From assembly GCA_036346355.1 (NCBI GenBank), contig CM070572.1:39407944-39471943 (forward strand): a stretch of DNA of 64,000 bases, read 5' to 3'. The number at the start of each line of letters is the position of its first letter. Within the stretch, counting starts at the first letter, position 1. The DNA comes from Rhipidocladum racemiflorum. Its lineage: Eukaryota; Streptophyta; Magnoliopsida; Poales; Poaceae. The notes below the pieces were generated by a model, which was given only the letters and a program-made list of their open reading frames with translations, was not told the DNA's origin and ran no database searches. Of the stretch, positions 45,601-56,222 are shown piece after piece. Position numbers and translations under genes: made by a program.

Positions 45601-46700
45601 TTACAAAACCGGGCGCCAAAAGTTTGGCGATCTCTTCCCAATGGCCCGCCGCTTCTCTTCGTCGAAACGGCGCAGCGCTGGGCGATCGGTCCGATCCTGG
45701 CCGAATGTTCAGGAGTGCTCGGCGACCTCCTTCGACTCCTGGCATGTCCGAGGTCTCCAAGCCGAAGACGCCTCGGTTTGCTTGGAGGAAGTCGACGAGC
45801 CGCCTTCCTATTTGGTGGTGAGGGCGGCCCCGATGCGCACGGTCTTGGCGGGATCTTCGGGATCAACAATGACCTCCTTCGTGTCCTCCGCGGACTTGAA
45901 GGAGCTAGGCCCCGACTTGCTGGAGTCGGGGGCGGATCCGGAGATCTTCTCCTGGAGCTGGGCGAGCTCGGCGGAAGCGACGGCATCGCCGAGGCCGCCG
46001 CTCGCCCGCCGTTAGCTGTAGGCGAAGCTGGAAAGATGTGGCCACGGTGATGACACCTTGCGCCCTGGCATCTTCAGCTTGAGGTAGGTGTAATTGGGGA
46101 CCGCCATGAACTTCGCGTAGCATGGTCGCCCCGAATCGAGCGTGGTAGGAGCCGGAAAGTCCACAACCTCGAAAGTGAGGCTCTCGGTGCGGAAGTTGTC
46201 CGGGCTCCCAAAGGTGACGGGCAGGCCGACCTGCCCGAGGGGGTGGGCCTATTGGCCTGGTACGACGCCGTGGAAGGGCGCCTTGCTCGGCCGGAGGGCG
46301 GAGCGAGGGACCCCCAGGGCATCCAGGGTCTCAACATACATGATGTTGAGACTGCTGCCGCCGTCCATGAGCACCTTGGTTAGGCGCTTCGTCCCCACGA
46401 TGGGGTTGACGATGAGCGGGTAGCGTCCCGGGTGCGGGATGTGGTCGGGTGGTCGGTCCTGGCCGAAGGCGACGGGCATTCCGACCACCTCAAGTAGGTG
46501 GGCACGGTGGGGGTAGCCGTGTGGACCTCTCGGTGGGTGAGCTTCAACCGCCGCTTGTCGGCGTAGCACTCCGCCTCCAAGATCATGAGGCAACCGCCGA
46601 AGCCGCGGAACTCGTCGGCCGGCTCATCGTCCTTTGCCCGGCGCCGGTGCCGGGGTCGCGCTTCTTCCTTTCCCCGTGACGTCGTGGGGTTCCCGAGAGG
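42660..46700 (-). pseudogene. pol region of the Tat element: protease, RT, RNase H, integrase, with frameshifts
   Basis: From high to low coordinates: an aspartic protease with KVLMDGGSSLNIMY (about 46420-46330); reverse transcriptase starting MCVDYTSLNKAC (45534), with DAYSGYH and a GRNIEAYVGDIVVKT segment whose YVDD box reads YVGD (45233-45244); a connection and RNase H region with WAMYFDGSYTKNGGAG (about 44400); and integrase (43908-42874) with CEGCQFFARRAH from the zinc module, GLDWSDPSKSGRGFTHLLVAVDKFTKWIE and a C-terminal FGAEAVLPADLEY. Multiple frame changes (for example within RT near 45350-45470 and in the integrase core near 43300) mean no intact polyprotein can be made. The order protease, RT, RNase H, integrase places it in Ty3/gypsy. 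Confidence 0.85.
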
Positions 46701-46759
46701 AAACGCCAGACTTCGCAGCTCCGATACTTGTGTTTGACGATAGTCGTGGTTCGGGCATG

Positions 46760-48513
46760 GACTATCCATCAATTTCTCGAATCAGTCGGGTGTCTGCCGA
46801 ATCATTGTTTGGCAGTTTGGCCGTCGGCGTAGCGACCATACGGCCTTCGCGGCCACTGCTTTCCCTTCCGCTTCCTTTTGTCGTATGGCGGTCGGAGGGT
46901 ATCGCCCTGAGGCCGGGCTGTCTTGTGGGCCGTCTTCCTTTCGAAGATGGCTCCACGGCCTCCTCACCGGAGGCATGGTTGGTGGCGATGTCGAGGAGCT
47001 CCTTGGTGGTCCGGCCATGCGACAAACCCAACTTGTGGACCAGGGCCTCGCACGTGGTGCCGTAGATGAACGCCGCCGACGACGCGTCGGCGTCGCGGAT
47101 GTCGGGAGCTCGTTGCACTGGGAGAAGCGGCAGATGTAGTCCCGAGGGTCTCCCCCACGCTGCAGCTCTTCAGATCCCAGGAGTTGCCAGGCGTTTGTAC
47201 GTGCCTGGAAGTTTCCGACGAAAGGTTCGCCAGTCGGCCCACCGCCGATGGTATCATGCGCGGTACTCGAGCCATGCTCGAGCCGAGTCCGCAAGATAGA
47301 TGGGGAGGTCTTGGATAACGGAAGAGTCATCCGTCGCTCCCCGACTCGACAAGCGAGCCGATAGTCTTCTAACCGCACATCGGGTTGGTAGCCCCGTGTA
47401 CTTGGCTATGTTGGTCGAGTCCGAATCGACCGGGAAGTCGGCGTTGCGGATGAGGCGGGTGAACGCCGCGTCGGGACCGTCGAATCCGGTCGGGCGGTTC
47501 GTCGCCCGCTATCGGCGACCTGCGAGGCGCGCCCTGCCTCGGTAGCTCTCCTTCGCGCCTCGAGGGTGGTGCGAAGATCGCATTTGTCCCCAAAGCGTGT
47601 CGCACCGGGTGTAGGATGCCCGAGGGAGCTCGCAGAGTGGGGCCGTCTTGGCTGGCTCCGTCGACCCTGTGAGGAGTGGCCCAGCGGCCCAAGTGGCGCC
47701 CGTTCACGGAGCCGGAACCTTGGGCGTGCCGAACGACAAGACGCTCTACCGATCCTGAGGTTCCGATAGGTGGCCTTGGCTTCAGGCTCCGCTGGCTCGT
47801 GCAGCTCGGGCGAGATTGCCGCCGCGGCAATGTTCTCGTTGGCGTGAGGAAGAACGGAAGGTCGTCGCTTCCTCACCAATTGTCGATGCACTGACGCGCG
47901 GGCGCGCGCCGGAGGCGAGTGGTGGGTTAGGCTGACGGTGCTCCAGCTCGGCCTGGAGCTTGTCGAGCTCGGCCTTTCGGGCCTCTAACTCCTCGCTATT
48001 TGTCGCCGAGGTCAGCGGCGTTATAGGTGTCTTGTCGTCGTCTTCCCGCCGGGATTCCTCCCGCCGCGCCTCGTCGCGCGGGAGGAGGGTCCCGAGGGTA
48101 ACGGGGGTGGAGGATGGCTCCGCCGCACCCGTCATGTTGCACTCACGGGGGTACGCTCTGCGAGGGGGGTACTCCTTGTCGGGAGCCGGAGCCGTGGTGG
48201 AGGAATCCGCCAAGAGGTCGTGGAGGAAGCGGCGTAGGCCGGCCATGGCCACGAAGTTGCGAGCTCGTGGAGGGTGGCTCCGCCGCCGCAATCCGTAGGC
48301 GATGTCGCCGGCGCGCCGGCGACGAAGCAGCCCGCCCCGCGGCATGGGCCTCGAGGCCGAGGTTGCTGAGGACGTCCGCAATCGCATCGAGCTTGGAGGG
48401 CGTCCGTCCAGGCACGGCAGCGGACGAGACAAGCTCTCGCCGTAGTGACGATGAAATCGAGGGCGCCGGCGGATCCAGCCGACATCGGGCGAATCGTAGT
48501 GGGAGGAAGCCAT
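46760..48513 (-). pseudogene. gag region of the Tat element, frameshifted
   Basis: The first ATG inside the element that opens a plausible gag is at 48513 (MASSHYDSPDVGWIRR); an ATG at 48606 lies in the LTR and is not used. The capsid-like core lies at 47378-46782, with GNFQARTNAWQLL and RGGDPRDYICRFSQCNELP, a clear Retrotrans_gag signature. Between them the protein is low complexity, with a coiled-coil-like ELEARKAELDKLQAELEH stretch (about 47990-47930). Frame changes near 48380, 47780 and 47100 break it. The zinc-knuckle region was not identified. Confidence 0.7.
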
Positions 48514-48591
48514 CGAGGAGGAGAATGGGAACCCAAGATGAGGATGTCGGTGAAGATGCGCGAGAGCCCCTACCGGCGCGCGCCAACTCTT

Positions 48592-49473
48592 TGCAGCCGT
48601 AACCATACGAATTTATGGTCGGATGGGGTCGCGCTCCCTCTCCTCGAATGGTCGACTCAAGGAGTCGAAGATGTATACTTGGTTCGGGCCGAATGTCCCT
48701 ACTCCAGTTCGTGCGGTGTGGATGTATTGATCTTTGGGAGATGGACAAGGGGTGTACAAGCGAGGCGGAGGGTGGCTGTCCGATCCCTTGATGTTTTCGC
48801 TAGGGAGTTGAGGCTACCTAGAAGACTGCTTTTTCTCCGCGCCTCCTTCGGCCCTGCCCCTCCTTATATAGACGGAGGAGGCAAAGTTACACGGAGTTGG
48901 GAAAACTACGAGGAAAGGGGCCTGCACGTCTTGAAGTCTGGTTCTGTCTTGTCCGGACCGACCCTCGCGCCCCGAGGCGAGGTTGGTGGTTCTGTGATGA
49001 GCGATCTTGCGTAGTCTTTATGCCTGGGTGGCGTGTCGCGTGGTGCTCTGTCGGCCTCGGTGGCTTTAATGGCGCTTGACTTTGCCTTGGCCTCGGAGTG
49101 GGCGTACTCTCTGCGGTGTGCCAGGCGACGGACGGGGCTTGACTTCTTCGGTGGCTCTTCTCGGCGTCTCGAAGGAGCCGCCTACCCCAGACGGATGTTG
49201 GGGACGCAGCTGCGCACAAGGCGACCACGACATCGGGCGTGGGCCTGGCTCTCGGCGCGGTGGAGCTTGCCGACCGCGAGCTCCAAAGTTAGGTGGTCGA
49301 GCCCACCGACCGCCTGAATCGAGTCCGCCGACCGTCCAGGGTCGGCCCTGCACAGGTCGGGTTCGCTCCCCGCGGCCCAAGTACCTTTCGGCGGTGCTGG
49401 GCCTTTACTGTGGTTGGTCAGCCCGTTCGCGCTTCCGGGCTGATGGGGGTACCCATGGCACGGGTACTCGTCA
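48592..49473 (-). repeat. 5' LTR of the Tat-lineage element
   Basis: Inner end TGCAGCCGTAACC, outer end GGGTACTCGTCA (reads TGACGAGTACCC on the minus strand). Matches the left LTR over its length with numerous small indels. TTATATAGACGGAGG (about 48864-48878) is conserved in both LTRs. Confidence 0.85.
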
Positions 49474-49504
49474 GACACCAAGCGGTAAAATGCAGTAATA
49501 ATAT

Positions 49505-49584
49505 CGTGGGAATGGGATTCGAACCCACGACCAGCACTCCATCCCCGTGACTCGCCTCATCCATCTAGCCAACCCACCCGTGCT
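49505..49584 (-). tRNA. tRNA-like sequence (probable pseudogene) inside the mini-CACTA
   Basis: The minus strand contains TGGCTAGATGG, matching the RNA polymerase III A box, and 40-odd bases downstream GTGGGTTCGAATCCCAT, a perfect T arm with the B box GGTTCGAATCC. An acceptor stem can be drawn (GGTGGGT with TCCCACG, five of seven pairs) and a weak anticodon stem (AG[T]CAC with GTGCT, one bulge). The poor acceptor and irregular anticodon loop argue for a pseudogene or a SINE head rather than a working tRNA. It sits between the gypsy LTR and the CACTA subterminal repeats. Confidence 0.5.
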
Positions 49585-49884
49585 CTCTGATAGAATAGGG
49601 CACGCATTCCTTTTATTATTTCTAAAACTGGGTTTCTATAAGCGGTTCGTGACACGAACCCCTTCTGAAGGGAGACACGAACCGCTTCTAAAGGTGGGGC
49701 TTTAGAAGGGGTTCGTGCCACGAACCGCTTCTAGAGATCCCCTCTGGCCTGTTGCCACGAACCGTTTCTGGTGCGAGCATTACAAACGGTTCGCACCAAA
49801 CCATTTCTAATAGACCGGTTGTGATGCCCGGTTTTGTAGTAGTGCTGTAGGCCTTATATTTTTGAACAGATGGAGTATTCTCTA

Positions 49885-51059
49885 CATGCAAATTTTAAAC
49901 ACAGTGCTTAAACATAATAACTAGGATAATCTAGTTTTTTTTCAATAGATCAATGCATCGATCTAAGTATCGAGGAAATATACATCTTGTAAACTCGAAC
50001 GAGCGGAGTAAGCAGCAAAGTCTAAAAGTAGCATATTCCGAATGTTACAGGGACGATCATTTCATTTATCCCTACGATCACAAGCGAGCTTCCAAATCCT
50101 GCATGTGCGGATGCGCTGCAGAGCCCAGCAAGTATCGAAGACATCGACGCATGCGGTATGATCCATCGCACATGCATGCCCGGCCGGCCGCTGGCTCGGT
50201 CACCTCGAGCCATACAAAACTATAGCGACGCATGGACGGGGCTACATCCATCCACTGGTGTGATGATTGCTGCAGTGGCTCTGTATAGTAGAGGCTGTTT
50301 GAAAGAGTCGTAGATTTTTTGAAAAATTATTTTTTGAGTTAAAAAAAATAGCGGTAGTTTTTTTTTTATGAGAAATCGTTTGATAAAAAACTATTTTTTT
50401 CTTAGTAATAAGCTGCAAAAACAGGTCTAATCTGGGTTTCAGTTTTTATATATGACTTTTAGATTATACAAAAACCGTTTAAAAATTAAACTATTTAAGA
50501 AACTTGTTAGTTTTTTAAAGCTAGGACCTTGGGAAGGAGGCTGGGAAACGCCAAAAGGGACACCAGCTAGCGGTGGCTGTGCAAACAATGCAACGAGTCC
50601 ACATCGGCCGGCCGTCAGCATGCATGCACGTACATGTTTCTGTCTGACATGTTCGGCCAGCGCACCCTGCTTTGGCCTCTTCTCTACCCAATCGCACAAG
50701 GTCGATCATTTTGTGATAATTGTAGGCTCATCTGGTTATGTGTATCTGACTATCGTGAGAGAGGAAACTCCATTTGAAACGGGACGGTCATCCGAGCCTG
50801 GGCTCGTCTTTTCGTCAAAATTCAAAAGAATTTCGTGAATTTCATCCATTTCGCTCTCTCTTAAAAAAAAATTCGCTCAGTTTTTCGTTCAAATTTAAAT
50901 TCAAAATAATTTAACAAAATTTACCCAAAATTTTCATATAATTAGATTAATAGCCTTATGACCTTTAGTGTGAATATTTTTTTTGAAAAAAATGGAGTTG
51001 GAGATGTTTTTGAGCCATTCAAAATGTAGATAGTAGAAAAGGTAAAAAAACAAATTAGA
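49885..51059. other. No gene seen
   Basis: Mixed composition with T and A runs (50310-50410) and a GC-richer part (50130-50270, 50520-50700). Open frames are short and overlap. None is recognised. Confidence 0.5.
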
Positions 51060-51380
51060 AGTATTTTTAGTAGCAATATTTGTCCAAGTATGTCAAGTAG
51101 CACTATTTACTTCAGCATATTTTACTAACAATATTTGTTCAGTTATATTTAGTAGGAATATTTGTTCACGTATATCAAGTAGAAATATTTGTTGAAGTAT
51201 GTCAACTAGCAATATTTGTTCAATTATGTCAAGTAGCAATATTTGTTAAAGTATATTTATTCAATTATATTTAGTAGCAATATTTGTTGAATTATATTTA
51301 ATATCAATATTTGTTGAAGTATATTTAGTAGCAATGGACGACACCCGAAAATGGTACTATTTGTTCAAGTAGCGATATTT
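51060..51380. repeat. Degenerate minisatellite (AGTAGCAATATTTGTT unit)
   Basis: AGTAGCAATATTTGTT followed by (C/G)AAGTAT(A/G)T(C/T)A recurs about ten times with spacing near 30 bp, with single-base changes between copies. The DNA is AT-rich and noncoding. Confidence 0.75.
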
Positions 51381-52491
51381 GTATGCACAAAAATTATCTC
51401 GCTATGGCATATTTTAATGTGTTAATGTTATCCAATATTGAAAAGCTTACTTCTTGTTGTATGCATGCACGAACTACCAAAACTTCTTGTTTCATTACTA
51501 TTTTGTTACATTTTAAATTTACATTGAATTTTATCCTTACCCATCTATTATTATTTGACATGTCTATTAATAACATGATATAGCTATATTAGTAAGTGAT
51601 CCGATTATATTGATTGATTTTCTTACGGATGGCCGATCTTTAAATGATGATGCTAATTTACCGTTAAAGATCTCTTGTTCGAACAGAACGTAAAACATGC
51701 CATAGTTCACCAAGTAAATGGTATTGATATGTGAATGGTATTTCTATGTGATTATGTGAATGCCTATTTTTGCACTTGTATTGATATGTGACAACTTGCA
51801 ATTATCTTAAATAATGCAAATGTTATGCCAATTTTTTTTTCATATTTACAAAACATCATACCAGATTTTTTTTTTGTGTTTCCATTTTTTTTTATATATT
51901 TCTAACATGTTTCCTATTTTTTGGGAATTTAATGGCCTTTTACAAATTTTACAATATTTTTTTTTTGCAATTTTTCTGTTTTTTTACAATTTTTTCTCAA
52001 TTTTTTAATCTATCACCGATTTTCGAGAAAAGCAATCATCTTTTTGAGCGGAATTCGTGGCATTTCGAGTGAAATTTGACCTTTTTGTTCGAATTTTTCT
52101 CATCTATTTGATTAGTTTTTAAATTACTTTCACTTTTGAAACCCTTCGATTTTTCTCGAATTTCGTTCAAAATTTCACGAATTTCGCTACCATAGGGTGG
52201 ACAAAAAATGCGATCGAAACGAAATGATTAATCCTGACCCAAGCTATGACATGAGCCTAGGGGCCAAGGCCATACATTATATTTTAAGGGCTCCGAGATA
52301 AATTTAAAATTAGATTCTCTTAAAACGGTTAATTGTCAGAATAAAAGATCATGCTTCGCTATTTAAACTCGTGTCTGACTTTAAAATCATCGTACGTCTA
52401 GCATTCATTAGAAAAATCATCAATTTTGTTGAAATTAATATTTTCCAAATTAAACATCAATTTCAAGTACTACCATGAATCTTACTAATCC
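51381..52491. other. No gene seen; AT-rich, possible hAT-like interior
   Basis: Long T runs (51830-52010) and TTTCG/CGAAATT motifs in both orientations near 52020-52200, matched by similar motifs at 50810-50900. This may be the body of a larger nonautonomous element running from about 50790 to 52230, but I could not find matching ends or a duplication. Confidence 0.35.
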
Positions 52492-52499
52492 ATTAGATC

Positions 52500-52773
52500 C
52501 AGTGGCAGACCCAGAAATTTTCTAGAGCCCGGGCAAGCTTAAAGTAGGATAACAAGTTCACAAACTATTTACTGAGCTAATAACAAGGGACCAAATCATT
52601 GAAGGAAGTTTCTATCAAGTAGTAACTGGGTTTTTGTTAAAACCAGATGTTATTAGCTCGGTCCGTTGTTGAAGTCACATAAGGACGCTGTATTTTTCGT
52701 GATCTAGACTTTTGTATCATGGGCCTAAGCCCGGGTCCGTGCCCATGCTGGCCGGGCCCTGGGTCCGCCTATG
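52500..52773. mobile_element. hAT MITE with 8-bp TSD
   Basis: The left end CAGTGGCAGACCCAG and the right end, read inward, CATAGGCGGACCCAG are inverted repeats with three mismatches. ATTAGATC flanks both sides (52492-52499 and 52774-52781). 274 bp, noncoding. Confidence 0.92.
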
Positions 52774-53272
52774 ATTAGATCTTTCTTGAGTCACGGTAGA
52801 ATCCAAATAGGTCTAAAAAAATACAAACTTATAAAAATTGCCTACTGCAAATGCAAAAATCATGTAAATACTCAACAAAATTATATACGCAACAATTAAA
52901 TTATATAAATAATAGTTGTTTCACAATCTTTAAAATATCAATTGGGCCTATATTTTTCTTAGAAATATTTTTTTAGATAAAAGTTTAGCGCATAAAAATG
53001 AAGAGAGAAGTGGAGAAATTAAAGTATATGTGAATCGGTGGAAGTTTCCATGGAGAAGTGAATAAAATGGCATGCTTCCTTACTAGTTTACCACTAATAC
53101 CAAGATTAAGCTTTACTAATTGAAAGAGTTTAAGTAGAGAAGGGCCTTAATTTTTTTGGGACCTGTGATGTTGTTCATGTTGCACATGCCCCAGATACAG
53201 GCATGCATGAGCTGTTTAATCAGTGTAAAAATGAACGAGGCTTATTGGACTAGGATCATATCATGTTGGAAC

Positions 53273-54278
53273 CATGGTTCCCTAAATCAAATCAGATCCA
53301 AAAATTGGTTGGACGTTGGCACCGATTTTCATCAAAAATCGCTTAAAAATCGGTAGAAATTGAAGGAATTGCGAAGTCAATTTTTTTTGAAATCAGAGGT
53401 AAAAAATTCAAGCGATTTTCAATTGGTTTTCCTTGAAAATCGGCAAATTAAGCGATGTCACTTTCCTCACCTATCTTTTTTGATCATTTTTATTTATTTT
53501 CAACCGATTTTATTCAATTTTTGGCACACTCAAGGAAAAATAGAAATAAATTGGAAATTTTTATTGCATAAAATCTGAAAAAATCCATATTAATATGTAA
53601 AACACCTCACAAAAATTCCAATTTTTTTAATTCATTTAGTGCTTCTGAAAAAAATAGCAATTAATGAAAGTAATAGAGACACTATAAGATTTTTATATAA
53701 ATTTACAAGCTTGATCATGGCCTACAATTTTAATAATACCATAAAAGAGTTCCGAAGGATCATTTATTAAAATTTTAATAAATATTAGAATTCATTTAGT
53801 GCCAATAGAAATTAAAAAACATAAGAGAATATACTAAGATAGTAGTACTGTCCGAATTTTTTAAACAATACACATCTCTTATCTTCATCTAAAAATTTTG
53901 CAGCATCATTATCATTACCTTAATACCTCATAATTTTTTTTTCAAAAAATTAGACTTCATTTATTGCCCCTAAAAAATCAAAAATAGAAGAGTATATACA
54001 AAGACAGTAGCACTGTTAGAATTTTTTTTTAAAAAAAATACAGATATCTAATAATCACCTAAAAATTTTATAGCATCATTAGCATTACCTCAGGATCTCA
54101 CACAACAATTTCAAAAAAAATTAACACTTTTTGAAAGATTTTTTTCCCCCAAATTTTCCAGATTTTTATTTTGAATTTGAATAGGAACGGTTTACCGACC
54201 GATTTCAAAATCTAAGCCTGTTCGATATGGTAAAAAATCATGATTTTTCGAGCAATTTTCATCATTTTTGAATTCCGA
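53273..54278. mobile_element. hAT-type nonautonomous element with 8-bp TSD
   Basis: GTTGGAAC occurs directly outside both ends (53265-53272 and 54279-54286). The ends (CATGGTTCCCTAAATC and, inward from the right, TCGGAATTCAAAAATG) match poorly, so the left end or the right end may be eroded. The interior has CCGATTTTC/GAAAATCGG motifs in both orientations, like the element at 5646-6059, and no coding region. Confidence 0.7.
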
Positions 54279-54286
54279 GTTGGAAC

Positions 54287-54950
54287 CGCCAGCTAGCTTC
54301 CTTGCGAGTCTAACTAGGAAGCTAGATCACTTCGCCAAAAATGGATTGCTCCCGTCCCGATGTGAGTTCTCCGTGGTCCTGATCACCGGCGGGTCCACCT
54401 CCTGGACAATGCTGATGACCCCTTGGACTCTTCATCGACGAGCCATACATAAAGGTACAGTACAACTCTATCCTCGCAAACCTTAAAAAAAAAACCGGAG
54501 CGTCTACAGATAAATTTTCGTCATGAACCTTAAATAGTTAGACTCGCCTAGCCTACTAAATTTTTCTTTTTGGCTCCGGCACGGGTCCTGACGCAGTATG
54601 CCGGTGTATCTCACTTTGGAGCGTCATTCATGCATGGTTCTCGCTTGCATGGATGTGGCTGGGGGAAAGGGAAAGGGAAAGGGGAAGGGGGAAGGGGTGG
54701 AGCTAATCGAAATGCCGGATATGCGCTCGATGATTGTTGCAAGGCTCCTAATTACAACAGCAAGCGCACATGGCGATGGGGCGGATGATAGCGCCAGCGC
54801 AACCGGCGGCCACAAATCCTGCGCCCAATCATTCACCGTTGGATGCGCTGGTACGTACGGTCCCTACGCAGCCAGGGCAGCACTCGATCGGCAGCCCCCG
54901 AAGGCGAGCATTCGGAGTTAGGGGCGATAATGGATCCAAGTCCAGCACAA
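54287..54950. other. No gene seen; GC-rich patch with a G/A-rich run
   Basis: Overlapping frames occur at 54570-54921, including a GGGAAAGGGAAAGGGGAAGG tract (about 54661-54690) that translates as GKGKGKG repeats. No recognised domain. Confidence 0.4.
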
Positions 54951-55190
54951 GTCTGATCTAAATTCAAATTTTTGTTTTTTTGAAACGGTCTAGTTCAAAT
55001 CTAAAATTAATAAGCTTAGGTTCAATCTAGACCCAAATAAAGGCTTGAATCTTAATCCAAGCCATTTAAAGTCTGATCTAAGTTTAAATTTTTGTTTCTT
55101 TGATCCGGTCTAGTTCAAATGTAAATCTAATAAGCCTAGGTCCAATCCAGACCCAAATAAAGGCTTGAATCTTAATCCAAGCCATTTACA
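54951..55190. repeat. Direct duplication, two copies of 120 bp
   Basis: GTCTGATCTAA(A/G)TT at 54951 and 55071 starts two adjacent copies, 120 bp each, both ending near CTTAATCCAAGCCATTTA, with about ten differences. To the left TAGGGGCGATAATGGATCC resembles a hAT end, and 55360-55390 (inward TAATGGATTTGAATCGG) may be the partner. Confidence 0.8.
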
Positions 55191-55387
55191 TGTAAAATAT
55201 TAATGTAGATGTGACCAGAATTAACACATAATACATGACATAAAACGATTTAGTAGAAAAACGTAAGGTTCAAGCCTGGTCAAATCTGGTCTAGATCTGG
55301 TCCAAATAACTATAAACTAAAAATGAGTCCAATCCATTTGTAATTTTGAGCCGGTCTAACTAAAAACCTAGACCGATTCAAATCCAT

Positions 55388-55545
55388 TAGACTATCTCCA
55401 GCGGATTCCCTTTAGCCTTCAAATCCCTTCGCGAACAGATCCCAAGTGCTTCAACGGATTCCCTTCAGACGGGATTCGAAGAAAGATTCTCTCTCCAATC
55501 CCTTCACAAAATCCTTTGAAGGGATGCTGTTGAAGATGATAGGAA
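55388..55545. mobile_element. Candidate foldback MITE
   Basis: ACTATCTCCAGCGGATTCCC at the left and, inward from the right, CCTATCATCTTCAACAGCAT form an imperfect inverted pair. Internal copies of (A)ATCCCTTC occur. No clear TSD. Confidence 0.35.
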
Positions 55546-55559
55546 ATAAAGGGAATGAA

Positions 55560-56217
55560 TATGGGGAAAAAATAGGAAAGAGAATAGAATAAAGAGAAAT
55601 TGCTAGAAATAGTCTTATCACCCCTATTTGGAGTTGGCTAGGGCCGGGGACACCTGCCTAGCCTACCTACCGACCTTCTCGGTCACTTGGAGAAAAGAAA
55701 AAGGCCGCGTTTCTTCTTATATGCTTTTGCAATAGCAGAAACCGAGAAAGAAAACAATTCACTTTCAGAATATCAGCGGTGCATATATGGCTGGTCGTTG
55801 GGCGTTGAGAGAAACGGAAAACTGTACTATGCGTTTCTAGCTACTTTCTGGTCCGAATATAGTTAAGCGCTTTGACTGGTTAACACTAGTACCTGTGCAA
55901 AAACGGTTTGGTCAATATTTTGCAACAGTATTCTCTAAATGAAAATAAATTGCGACAGTAGCTGATAGATGACACTCCCAAGGTCTTGGATCCCGCCAAC
56001 CGTCCCGTAGAATAGCGGCGTGGCATCTTGTCTCTCTAGTTGATGACCATAGTTCGATTTCACCGGCCACATGTTGGGTGGGTTATTTGTATTTGTATGG
56101 TTTTTCTACTGGTATTTTCCGGTATTTGGTTTGTAATTCTTAAGATAATTGCACTGACCTGTTGTTTCCACTATCTTAAAAAAAATTCTACAATTGCATA
56201 GTAATGGTAGATGTAAA
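55560..56217. other. No gene seen
   Basis: Mixed noncoding DNA with no recognisable repeats up to the solo LTR. Confidence 0.5.
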
Positions 56218-56222
56218 TAATA

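Larger units (their letters stand above)
35509..49473 (-). mobile_element. Tat-lineage (RIRE2/Grande-like) Ty3/gypsy retrotransposon with antisense gene
   Basis: Two LTRs of about 880 bp bracket a minus-strand gag, protease, RT, RNase H, integrase set (48513 to about 42660) and an oppositely oriented gene (37756-40923) near the 3' end. A large element with integrase last and an antisense ORF between pol and the 3' LTR is the layout of the Tat lineage. A primer-binding-site-like TTGGCGCGCGCC (minus strand, 48586-48575) lies 5 bp inside the right LTR. The LTRs differ by many indels and all coding regions are broken, so insertion is old. No exact TSD was found (ACCTT on the left, GACAC on the right). 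Confidence 0.85.
35377..49844. mobile_element. Mini-CACTA element split by a gypsy retrotransposon
   Basis: The left end is CACTACTACAGAGAACCGCG, and the right end reads inward as CACTACTACAAAACCGGGCA. The flanking triplets are CTA (35374-35376) and CTG (49845-49847), a near 3-bp TSD. Both subterminal regions carry repeats of AAGCGGTT, AACCGCTTCT and GGTTCGTG(C/G)CACGAACC in both orientations, typical of CACTA subterminal repeats. About 130 bp on the left and 370 bp on the right remain, so without the insert the element is about 0.5 kb and has no transposase. A tRNA-like sequence lies in the right part. Confidence 0.85.
35139..49875. mobile_element. Stowaway MITE split by a nested CACTA element
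   Basis: The left part (35139-35376) starts CTCTATCCGTTTAGAAATA. The right part (ending 49875) reads inward as CTCCATCTGTTCAAAAATA. TA dinucleotides flank both ends (35137-35138 and 49876-49877), as expected for Tc1/mariner-related Stowaway elements. The reconstructed MITE would be about 266 bp. Its interior matches the related copy at 19430-19709. It is the oldest layer of a three-level nest. Confidence 0.85.

Noticed and set aside
50790..52260. A complete hAT element covering this stretch
   Set aside because: Similar motifs exist at both sides, but no matching ends or 8-bp duplication could be found.
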